Source: Marsupella aquatica
Lineage: Eukaryota > Marchantiophyta
Direction of reading: 5' to 3'
Length of the DNA: 64,000 nucleotides
Assembly (NCBI GenBank): GCA_973895155.1
Contig: OZ316896.1
Coordinates: 186,001-250,000, forward strand
Every line of letters starts with the position of its first letter. The first letter of the stretch is position 1. The notes below the pieces were generated by a model. It was not told the origin of the DNA. It ran no database searches and saw nothing but the letters and a program-made list of their open reading frames with translations. Of the stretch, positions 34,342-44,864 are shown in pieces. Made by a program: the position numbers and the translations under genes.

Positions 34342-37300
34342 TGTGGTGCGTCCCATGGCTCCCTGAACCCAAGAAACCCCCCAGCTCAAGCCGATTCCCG
34401 CAGGTTTCGCGCTTGGCGAGGCCATTTCCGCGGCTTAGCGGCATGGGACGTTGCTAACCTTCTACTACTACTATTAACATTTTACACACATATACTGGAC
34501 AGATCCTTCATCGGGTCATGAGATACGTAGCCGGCCTAATCTAGGCCTTCCCTCGTCTTCCCCTCCGTCTTGTTAGGTATGTTTGGATTCTGCCGCCGGA
34601 ATGATCTCCAATAGGCTTGGTTAAGTCGCTAAGACCTCTCTCAGCTCGACACATCCAACTCTCACTCCCCTGCTTACTTTCCTTCCTTCTAGTTGATGTG
34701 GGCACTCTTCACACAAGTTAATGCAACACACAAATAGCAAAATGACTCATTCTGACTGAGTCATACCATGCACTTGCCATACAAACAGTACATCTCATAC
34801 ACAAGCTCTGCGAACTAAGCCGTGAGGCCAACTCTATTCAGCTCTTAGGCATGAGGAAACATGAATATACACAAGGGTCACTGTATGACTAACCGAGAGC
34901 TTCTCTTACTACTTGATCCCAGCCCTGCTGGTGCAAACTAAAAACTTGCTAAAGAAGAGGCCCTTAGCTCCCCGCTGCCCAGGTACTTATCCTGGTAGTG
35001 GATCCGCCTAATTCTTTGCAGCGTAAGCCTAATCTACCTAACAGTAATCTACTTGCCCGGATCTACCTATGTACAGCAAGGCAGGAGCACAAGTGTTGCT
35101 CCTACCAGTGGAACCGCAATCCCACTAAGCTATGTGTCAGGGCCGCTCCTGGTCCTAATCCTAATCCTAAACTTGGAGATCAGCGCCCGCCCTGCCCACT
35201 CACGCCTCCTCCCTCCACGTCCGCCCTTCCTAAAAGGAACGGCGCCCTTGCACCGTCACGACACTGGTGGTGGATCCTCAATGGACGCCCCCAACGCTTC
35301 CTCCTCAGCCACTGCCGTAGGTTCGTTTTCTGACAGATTACCTGCCCTTGACTGAGTCAACTCTCCATCGGCCTGACTGGGTCCACCATCAGCGTCGGCA
35401 TCGGCTCGGGAATCATTCTTGGCTACGGCCTCAGCCTCGGCTACGGTTTCCCCGGCTTGCTCAAGAGGCGGATCTGGGATACCGGCCTCATGATTGAGTA
35501 GTTCGGCTTGGGCCGCACCTTCCCCACCCTTGGTGATAGCGGGATCTATTGCCGTGTTCATGCCGGAGGTTAGTGCTGGGTCTACCTCCTTGGTCACCAC
35601 GGCCAATGGAGTCGTATTACTCCTTGACCCTGAAGGTTTCCGCTTCTTCTTCTTTTCTGGTTCGGCAGCTGGTCCCTTCCCCTTCCCACTTACTTCCGGC
35701 ACTGGTGCAGGTGGCGCGGCTTTTTCTTCGGCCAGTACCACTCCTGGTAATTTGGTTGCCCCAATTGGAGTTGGGCCTGATGAAGACAAGCACTTAAATA
35801 CTGCGGCTTGTTTCTTCAGCCGCTCTGTTTGGTTGTCGGCCCGCCGCTGGAGGTTCTCCATCTTCCTCGTGATTTCCTCCAACTCCTCCTGGGTCTCATC
35901 CAGGTCCTTGCGCGCCTCCTCTAGTTCCTTCTGGGCTTCCTCCCGTTCTTTCTTCAAGGTAGCCCTCTCCTCCCGGGTTGCTCTTAGCTCTTTGTCGAGC
36001 TCTGCAATGATGACAGACTCCATCTGATTCATCTTTGTGTAAGTCTGATCGAGCATCTCGTCCTTCTCCCTTAGGTCGGCCTTGAAGCTGGCCGTTAGGG
36101 ACGCAAGCTCCTGCTGCAGCGCCATAATCCCTTGATAGGATTTTCCTAACTCGGCCTCCTTCTGCTCAAGGGCTCCGCGGATTTTCTCGAGCTCCCCCTT
36201 CAACGCCCATTCCTTTCTTTGGGTCTCCGCCATGGCCCGGCTGTTGGCTGTTATGTGGGCCTCCTCTGCATTCCTCAGCTCTCGCTTCCACTTCTCCCTC
36301 TCTTTAATCGTATCGGCCAACTCTCCCTGCGTCTGAGTCAGTTTATCCTTGATATTCTGATTATCAGCCTGCACGGTGTCCAATTGCCCCTACATGATGT
36401 TCAGCTCATGCCGTTTAATCCACAGTTCATCTTGGGCTTTCTTGGCCGCCCTTAGATCTTCAATCTCGGCTTCCATCCTCCTAAGCCGTCGAATGACCTC
36501 GTCCTTCTTGCTTCTCTCTAAAGCCACCACTTCTTCTAACTGGTGCTTCTCCAACTGCTCCCTATGGAAAAAGGGTCCTACCTCCAACTCCTCTCCAAAG
36601 ATGCCGAGCGCAAGTTCCCCACACATCTCACCATACTCCATGGCTCTATTCTTAGCGTCGGTGGAGTAAGTAGAAGTGATCGGCATCGCCCATCGCGGCC
36701 TCTGCTCCCAAGCCGTCTTGCGGATCTCTTCAATCGTGGCTAGAGGTTTGCTTCCTTTTTCGGCTAGCCGCCTGATTTCCTCCGGCCAATCTCCTCTTGG
36801 CAAATCCTTTTCTCTAGCCAGGGCTGCCTCCTCTTCCTGCCTGATTCGCTCCTGAAATTCCTGCGCCGTCTGTTTTATGCCGTCAAAGCTCGGGGAAGCA
36901 ACATCTGGTGGGGGAGACTCAGGGCTACTCTGCTGGTTGGGGTCCCCTCGTACTACCCTTGGAAGTGTGGGGACAAACCGGCCACAGGTCCTTACTCCTG
37001 GAACGTGATGGTCTGACCCATAGCCGGAGTTATCATGGCTGCAGTCCTCCACTGCCTCCTCTACTTCTTGGACTTCCGGCTTCTCCCTCTCCTCTTCGTC
37101 CGTAGGAGCTTCAGGCAATTCAGCCTCAGATTTAGAGCTTGAGACTCCCACATACATTCGAACACCTAGCTTGGATTCCGGCCTGATTCTCTCCTTGTCT
37201 CCAGCAAAGGGGTTTTCTCTTGTGAGCCGGTGTAGGCCTACCTCTGGAGTAGTGTCCTGCATTATTGCCGTTGCCGTTGTCGTTGCCGATGCCGATCTCT

Positions 37301-39032
37301 TTTCTTTCTCCAGTAGTTTCAGCAGACTCTGCATGCCTGGTTGCTGCATCGACAAGTCCTCCTTCCTTGGCCTAAACACCTGCTCGATCGTAGGGCTAAC
37401 AGGTGGTTGAGGCTTCTCTGCTACCGGCCTCGGTGCTGGAGCTTCCTCGGGTGCCCTTACCTGCAGGGGAAGTACTGGGGCAAAAGTCTGACCTCTGGCA
37501 TACCGGCACAACAGCGGCATGTGATAGCCAAGCCGCGACACGCTCCCCATGCCGATTACCTGCTGCTCCTCCTTTAAGATTTTCTTCAATTGGTTGAGGA
37601 GGTACCCGTTGTAGTCCCGGCTTGGGTCTGGCCTCTCTGCCAGATAGACCTGTGCCTTGCCGATCTCTGCCCTCGGCAAGTTACAATGCATGGTCACCCG
37701 CAAGAAGTGGTCATCTCTCCTATGTGCATGGTCATCTCTCCTATGTGCGGGTTGGTGCAGGTGTTCCGGAAGAAGCCATTCTTCGTTGATGGCCCGGGGA
37801 ACGACCGGAACTCCTTGTCAGGCAAGGTCTTCCTGGTATCAACTTTGGTCTTATTGCCTATCGGCAAGCCAAACACTTCGGCAATCACTTTGGGAGTAAG
37901 ATAGAAATCCTTCCCATATATCCTCGTGCAATTGGTCTCGGGTTCCCATGACCCCACGAATTCTAATAGGTCTGACTCCGGTACCTCCGGCTTCAGCCAT
38001 GGTAATCTTACAAAGGCCTCTAAGCCGGATCCGGCCATGAAGCCTTGGTACTTCTTGGTCTGCATGGCCGTAAAGCATGCATCCTCCTCCCGTGCAAAAT
38101 GTAGTTGCACCTCCACTGGTAGGGTTGCCGCCCATCCCTTCCAGGTGTCATCCCTAGTTGGAATGGCCTTGATGGGATCAACCTCCTCCTCTTCGGCTTC
38201 TCCCTGCCTCCTGCTCTGCTGCTCGGCTGGCTTCTTTGGTGCCGCCGACCTCGTTCTTTTTGCCGGGGTGGCTTCATCATTGACGGCTCCCTTCCTCTTC
38301 ATCTCTGCTGCCGTGGAGGTTTCTTCTAGCACCGTTGCCTGGGTCCACCTTTCCGTGCTACCCTTCAATTCCCAGTGTATGTCGTGGCAGTTCTTGATGG
38401 CCTCTCGGATGCCGACGACGCTGTCTTTGCAAAAGAGAAGATCGTCGAGCTGATTGGAAGTAGGAGTCCACAAGAACTTGTCCTTGATGAGTTCGCCTCC
38501 TAAGAAAGCCGTCTTCTGCAGCTCCCACAATCGAGCGAGCTCCTGCCATTCTCGAGCTGCCCTTTCTGATTCCTCGTCCTCGTAAGTCTTGATGTACTCA
38601 GTTGCCCGTTCGAACAGGCATCCCCAGAAATGTGCTGCTTGATTGACGTTGCTCATACCCTCCTTAGGTCGATCGTCGGTATCTACTCTCTCCCCGAGTG
38701 CTTGCCTAAGCAGCTGTCAGTAGTTGGCCTCCCGTAGTCGTCTGCCTAGTTCGTGCTCACAAATGAGCCACTATCTCCTGCAAGCGCTCCTTACCCCTCT
38801 CCTCTTCCGGTCCTTCCTCCCGTTGATCCTTCCTAGCCGCCGACGCTTAACGCGCCCTAACCCTAATCGAGTTTTTACCCCCAGCATCCTTACCCCCGGC
38901 CTCGGCCCGGGTTCCATAGTCGCCCCTAATTGTTTATATTTTCCTTGTTTTGTCCCTATACTAAAGTGTTTCTAGGGTGCATTCCTGCTTTACCCACTTC
39001 ACTGGCCGAGTGATTCCTGGCTAGGCATCACA
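34342..39032 (-). mobile_element. Solo LTR C (4691 bp), nested in the 5' LTR of element 1
   Basis: It begins TGTGGTGCG and ends GGCATCACA on the + strand, flanked by perfect 5-bp TGGCC duplications. It has no gag-pol and no second LTR, so it is a solo LTR left by LTR-LTR recombination. It belongs to the same subfamily as LTR F (shared C-terminus DPPPVS and the block RRMEAEIEDLRAAKKAQDEL). It gives the exact LTR limits used for the other copies. Confidence 0.95.
35256..38656 (-). pseudogene. LTR-borne ORF, copy C (best preserved, ~1,133 codons)
   Basis: ATG 38656 begins MSNVNQAAHFWGCLFERATEY and the frame ends ASIEDPPPVS at 35256. The order matches copy A: N-terminal helix region; basic patch PAKRTRSAAPKK; conserved domain with VRLPWLKPEVPESDLLEFVG, LTPKVIAEVFGLP and DFLRVTMHC-type blocks; Pro/Glu linker; YAKNRAMEYGEMCGELALGIFG; long coiled coil; then KGKGPAAEPEKKKKRKPSG, which looks like a nuclear localisation signal. 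Two lesions only: a small duplication plus one-base loss near 37,705, and CAG to TAG at 36,390. The LTR has ~376 bases before the ATG and ~914 after the stop. Confidence 0.8.
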
Positions 39033-39218
39033 TGGCCTTTCTGCCAGGTAGACCTGAGCCTTGCCGATCTTTGCCCTCGGCAAGTTACAATGCATGGTCA
39101 CCCGCAAGAAATCGATCATCTCTCCGATGTGTGGGTTGGTGCAGGTGTTTCGGAAGAAGCCATTCTTCGTTGATGGTCCTGGGAACGACCAGAACTCCTT
39201 GTCAGGTAAGGTCTTCCT

Positions 39219-39818
39219 GGTGGGTCTCACTTTTATGGGCACTCTCAATTGGCAACAGGTTGATCTCTTCACCACTTTGGAGCTTCAAGGGAGCGATGGA
39301 GTGGCGAAGTCCCTCAAAATCTTCATGATTTTTCACTCTTTGTGGGCACTATGGCTTGCAAGGAACGAACAAGTTTTTAATTCTAAGCAAACCAGATCTT
39401 TTAACATGAATCTGGTCTTGTCAGAACTTCTAGACTCTCTTCACGGCCTATGCGAGGCTTCAGGTCCTAGCAGGAAACATACTAGACTTCTCCGAATTAA
39501 AGAGCTAGTAAGTAAAGAGAGAGTAATCTGGTTGACACGTGCAGATGCTAGACTCTATAGTTGAGCACTCTTCACCATTTTTAGTATTAGGAAAGTGGCT
39601 CATGTACCCCTTCAGAGTGAGGTCTTCTAGTCCCGGTTCCTTTTATCTTTTGGTCCAGACTCCTTTTACACCCGCTCTTTACTGCTTGGACTAGGAGTTT
39701 AGGTTCCTTGCTATTACGGACCCATTGTCTTTTTGACTTTTTCTGTCTTTTTCATTTGCCTTGTATGGCTTTGGCCCCCTTCCCATGGATTTTCGCGGGT
39801 TTTATTAAAAAAAAAAAT
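39219..39818 (+). mobile_element. LINE 3' fragment with poly(A)
   Basis: The open frame through 39564 ends in HSLWALWLARNEQVFN, the usual C-terminal block of plant LINE ORF2 (after the reverse transcriptase). It is followed by ~240 bases of 3' UTR and an A run at ~39,809-39,819. It is 5'-truncated, as most LINE copies are. No matching target duplication was found, and the sequences on its two sides belong to different LTRs. Confidence 0.65.
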
Positions 39819-40708
39819 AGTTGGCAAATAGTATTATGCATATATTATATGGTAAGTAAGGTAGCAATAACGACTCCAAAGCCAATTACAACGGGCTAGG
39901 GGAGTTGAAGGTGGTCATATAAAATCAACGGACAACAACAAGTAGGATTAGGGTTCTGACCTAATCCAGGCCAGATTATGCAAGCCCCTAAGTGGTAGCT
40001 TTGCGAGGGAGGGGACCGATACTCTGTCAATCACGCATTTCCGTGTACGCTGTCTTGACCTTGTGAGGGGGGGCGACTGTCAGTCGATTGAAGGTGGTGG
40101 GTAGGAAGATTGCGTAGCTCATTTCAATCGGTGGAATGACCACGGTGATAGGAAAGTTTTGGGGCTGTTTGTTTGAAGAAGCACGACAGCTCATACCCAC
40201 TTACAAAGACAAAGAGCCGGAACGCGCAGCTAGGGAACGAGCGGAGCTTGCACGATTGTGGGAATTCATAAGACAACATTCATAGGCACTGAGGAAGTGT
40301 TGGAAAAGTTTTTGTGGATTTCCACCAGTGCTAAGCTTGACAAATTGCTGATTAGGGAGAATCGCGTCGTTGGAATTCGGGAGGCAATCAAGAACGCAGG
40401 ACAGCCAGTGTGGGAATTAAAGGGTCACACTGCGGCGTGGACTAAGGAAGCTATTCTTGGAGAGTATTCAGGATCAGAAGTAGACAGGTTATCTGCCGAT
40501 TTGCAACTGCAATTTGCATGGGAGGAGTATGATGTCTTCAGTGCTGTCCAAGATAACAAGTATTCTGGATATATGAATAACATTGGTTTGGACGGATTCG
40601 TCCGGCTGCCTTGGAGGTTAGTTGATATACCAGACAAAGATCTGTTAGACTTTGTAGGATGCTGGGAGGCTTTTTCCAACATGACACTAATGTATGGGAA
40701 GGTTGTAG

Positions 40709-43156
40709 TGTGACGCCGATGACATGGTCCTTATTCTATAATCTGAGTAACTAGGTTGCTGTATGCAAGGAGTAGCTATTGATACCGCATAACAATTAGC
40801 AAGATGGCAAGAATAAGGGCAATCATGGCGTTAAGAGTAGGGAAATAAAAGCTATGTCGCGGGTGGTCGGTGACCATATCTCTTTCAATATGTCACCAAA
40901 TCCGGATCTGTAAAGAGCATTGGAAAGATCTGGTCAAGGCGAGTAAAATCGATATAAAACACTCGGGAAACAAAGGTGTATTAAGGAAGATACGGCCTGA
41001 TTAGTGTAACGGGTTAACTTGTGGCCGGAATTGGCGGGTTCGGCTTCAGTTTCGGGTTAACCCAAGCTCGGCCACGGCTTAGCTTAGGTAAGCACGCCTT
41101 CAGCTTATCTCAGGTAAGCACGGCTTCAGCTTATCTCAGGTAAGCACGGCTTCAGCTTAGCTCAAGTAAGCACAGCTTCAGCTTAGGCTTAACCCGGGTT
41201 CGGATTAGATTGATCCCGGGTTAGACTTAACTCGGGTTAGCCTAAACTCGGGCTCAGGTTAGCATAGGTAAGCTCGGGTTCGGGCTCAGCTTAGGCTAGG
41301 TTAGCGGATAGCAGATAGCGGGTAGCAGCCTAACCCAAGACCACGGGTTAGCTCTACTCGGGTTAGATAGGATAGCTAGATTAGCCGAACTCGGGTTAGC
41401 TATGTAACTCGGGTTAGTGCAGCAGTGAGTACCCCCTCTCGGTTGCGGGGGCATAATTCTCTATGTATTTGACCAAATCGGCTATAATTGACCTCGTTGG
41501 AAAGAGGAGCTCAAGCCGCTTCCAACGCTGCTATCCACGCAGCAAATGGTTGAATAGAGAAATTGGGAGAGGAGGCGCAAGCTCGCAAAAACCATGGAGG
41601 AGGGCCAAATCCGAAGTACATAGCCAATTCGAGATAGAAATAAAGTTGCGAGTTAGGGTTCAGTAGTTAGAGATAGTGACGGCTTTGTTAGGGCTGGGAT
41701 GGGGCTCCAGCAACGTAGCATCCACCCATTTGGGCTCAATGAGAGAGTATATAGAGCAGCCCCCCGGTAGAGGCAGGGGGGACTTCAGTTGTGTGATCTC
41801 ACTTAGACTAAGCAGCAAGGAGGAGCTCTGTGCAAGCAAGGCTGGACTTGGACGCTGCGTGTTGGGGAGAGCTTGGTTGTGCTATTACTCAGGGAGTAGT
41901 CAGCCAAGCTTCACAACAACGGGTTGCTAGGTTTGCGAGTTGGATTGTGGCTCTTTCTAGTGGGCAGCACAACTGGGTTCTTTTCCCCTGATACAGAGCC
42001 TTGGTGATAGGTGATGTATTGGTGATTGTAAACTGTGGGGAGGATTTCAATTCGATTTGTGGTGAGCACATTAGGGAGGCTGAGACACTGATTGAGGGGC
42101 AGTAGGAGGAGCATTTATAGTTCAGTCTGGCAAGGCTACGTGATCCATGGGGAGTCCCGGCCTTTGTCTGGTAGAGAGCACTAAGGGATTTATGGCCAGA
42201 GCTGAGCTTGCAGGGCAAGCGTAAGGCCGGGCCTCATTGCAGTCTGGGATAGATCGTCGTTAGGCCTGGTACCAGCTTTGAAGTCGAGTCAACTATGCAT
42301 GCGTAACTTGATGTTCTGAATTGGAGGACCGGTGTGAGATCTGTATGTGCCCCCAAGAATGAAGTGCAGTGAAGGAGGTTGAGTTCAGGATTGAGTTTGC
42401 AAGGCAAGTACGGGATTGGTTTGAGTCCAATCTACCGTCGCAATCTGGAGTGAGCCGGGCTCAGGTTCAGGATTGAGCTTGCATGGCAAGCATGGGGCTT
42501 GCAGGGCAAGCACGTCACAATCTGGAGGAGACAGCCTTCGGCCCTAGTGTTCGGATCAAGTGTTCTCAGTGAACTATTGTGTGAATCTAATTGAGTTTTC
42601 CTCTCAGGCCTCATTTCTCTCATGGATGTGTGTGTGTGTGAGGCAATCTGAGTGTATGATGGGACTAGCAGCGCCACTGAGAGGTGTACAGGGTGCATTG
42701 AAGCGGGCTGGGTAAGGACTGTCATAGCTCTGATTGCTGAGAGTGGAATGGCAGAGTGGTGGGGCAATGGCTTAGAAGTCCCTAAGCCGGGAATCAGTCA
42801 GGAGTCACTGGTTTATGGGTACATTCCGGCGGCGGAATAGAAACATACCTATGATAGTAAGCATACGTATAGACCTATGCGCACCGTAGCGCTAGGCCCT
42901 GTGGGTACGGGCCCGATATGAAGACCCCTTCTCACCAGAACTATCATGAGCGCAGATCTGATCCCCAACCTTGGTTCCTTGGGATTGAGCTTGGGTGATG
43001 TGTGATAGAGTTTTGCTATGATAGTCTGGTGTTAAGGGCATAAATTGGTGTTTACCGGCCTTCACAACATCCCTTCGTGATCCTCAAGTACAAGGAGATG
43101 GTTTTGGCACCCATAGTGACATTTTTGGTGTTAAGACCCATGTCAATCGCGTGACA
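40709..43156 (+). mobile_element. Solo LTR (2448 bp) with TGTAG target duplication
   Basis: The ends are TGTGACGCC...GCGTGACA, flanked by TGTAG at 40704-40708 and 43157-43161. Removing it rejoins the copy D reading frame (YGKVV to ELTPALIKVVF). A GGCGGCGGAATAGAAACATACC-like block near 42,830 resembles the post-ORF part of the giant LTR, so it may be a shorter relative. No coding frame of note is present. Confidence 0.85.
41089..41180. repeat. ~26-bp minisatellite in the solo LTR
   Basis: About three to four units occur, based on GGTAAGCACGGCTTCAGCTT plus ATCTCA. They grade into a wider field (41,020-41,430) of GGGTTAGC / CTCGGGTTAGC words. Confidence 0.7.
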
Positions 43157-44542
43157 TGTAGAACTAACACCAGCGCTAATCAAAGTCGTCTTTGCTTTAC
43201 CACAAGGAAACAAGACCAAGGTGGAGCAGAGGAAGACGTTACCAGATAATCAGTTTTGATCGTTTCCAGGGCCCTCCACTAAGAACGGGTTCTTTAGAAA
43301 TCAATGTACTAATCCACATATGGGGCAGTTGATTGATTTTCTAAGAGTAACGCTACACTGTACATTGCCGAGGGCAGAAATTGGCAAGGCCCAGGTGTTT
43401 TTAGTCGAGAATATCGACTCAAGCCATGATTACAATGGCTATCTGTTAAGGCAATTGAAGAAGGCAAGAGAAAAATCCGGCAACACAGGGAAGGGAGAAT
43501 TCCCCATCATGGAGCCAAAGGTGGTAACACTGGATGTGGTGAGGAATCCGTTGCGACGGCCTACTTGAAATAACCCATACGCAAGCATTTACCTGATCGA
43601 GAGGAAGATGACTGCCGAAGAAAGAAAGAAGCATGACGAGCAGATGGATTCAGAGTTGGAGGATGGAAGCCAAGGCCGAAGCCAGGAGAGGTTGGTACTT
43701 AGAGCTTCTGGTTGGGTTCAAGTTAGTAGAAGAACCTGTGGAGGATAGTCAGCCAGCGGCAGCCAGGCAATACTCGGAGGAGGAGATTGGGGGCTTTGTA
43801 GAAGAAGTAGGCATACATAGTAGTCAGGTTAATGTGGAGGACTATGATGAAGAATATGTTGATCATGGGGAGAGGCCAGTGCCAGGTGTTAGGACGTTGG
43901 GAAGATTTTGTAGAAGACTTCCATCGGTCTTCTATGGCAGGCCAGAAGACCAAAAAACCCCAAAGTCTCCTCCACCGGATGTAACACCAAGGGAGTTCAA
44001 CAGAATGAAGGAGGCCGAGGCAGGAATTCAAGAGAAACTCAAGGAGTGGGAGGCCCGGAATGAAATGCAAGAACGACAACTACCAGGAGGAGATTGGTCG
44101 AAAGAAATAAAACGGCTTAGTGAGAAGCAGGCCGAGCCTCTCACTGACTTTGATCAACTACGGGCGGAGGCTTGGGAGAAATGACCTCAATGGCAGATGC
44201 CAATATCACCTAGGAGGTCAAATTACGCAAGAGATTGGGCTAAGGAGTATGGAGACATGTGTGGACTCTTAGCCTTAGAAATTTTTGGCAATGAGTTAGA
44301 ATCTGGGCCATTTCTTAGAAAGGAAATGGCTGATCAAACAAGGTTGGAGGAGGCAATGACATTGGAGCAACTGAAGAAAGAGGAAATAATCGATTGGCTT
44401 CCCAGGATGGAAGCCAAAGTTGCTAAGACGAGGATTGATCGGCAGATTCAGCAAGATCTGTTGGCTAAGCAACAAGAGTTGGAGGTTGCGAACGACCAAT
44501 TGGAAAGTTACCAATTGGACAACCAGCGGATCAAGGAAAAAT

Positions 44543-44864
44543 GGGTATAGCAACGGAGACAGGAAACAAGTAAACATGAATTTTTTTCCTGTTTTTAATA
44601 TGCTGTTACTAGGAAAAAATCACTCTTACCAGGAAAAATGACAATTTAAAAATGTCTCCTTAAACATGTTATTTCCAAAAAAAATTAACAATGCAACATT
44701 TTTGGCTAGCTTTGGGCGCTAGCAAAAAAACTGGTCGACCAAAAAAAAACTTTTTTTTCCTCAAAAAAAAATTCCACCCATTTTCCTGTTACCAGTTTTT
44801 TTCCTGTTACGAGTTTCTGTTATTAAATCATGTTTCTTGTTTGTTGTCGTTTGTAAACACCTCA
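44543..44864. mobile_element. MITE-like insertion (322 bp)
   Basis: It is flanked by GAAAAAT at 44536-44542 and 44865-44871. Removing one copy restores the coiled-coil frame of copy D. The sequence is AT-rich and folds back: GAAACAAGTAAACATGA near the left end against CAACAAACAAGAAACATGAT read on the complementary strand from the right end, and a central GCTAGC...GCTAGC pair. It is non-coding. The family is not assigned; a 7-8 bp duplication would suit hAT. Confidence 0.65.

Larger units (their letters stand above)
21096..39218 (-). mobile_element. Tat/Athila-like Ty3/gypsy retrotransposon 1 with giant LTRs
   Basis: Read on the - strand, the order is a 5' LTR (39218-39033 plus 34341-30984, interrupted by a nested solo LTR), primer site, gag, CCHC/protease, RT, RNase H, integrase, purine tract, and a 3' LTR from 24747 that is cut off at ~21096. 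The RT blocks DHFPLPF and GYSGYNQI, and a C-terminus without a chromodomain, place it with the Tat/Athila group rather than the chromoviruses. Its two LTRs are very alike (two differences in ~250 aligned bases around 22,000/33,300), so they are a pair from one insertion. All genes carry stops or frameshifts, so the copy is not autonomous now. Confidence 0.85.

Noticed and set aside
39033-39564. 167-codon frame spanning the LTR B remnant and the LINE tail as one gene
   Set aside because: The first part is antisense to the LTR ORF and the second is LINE ORF2; the fusion is accidental.
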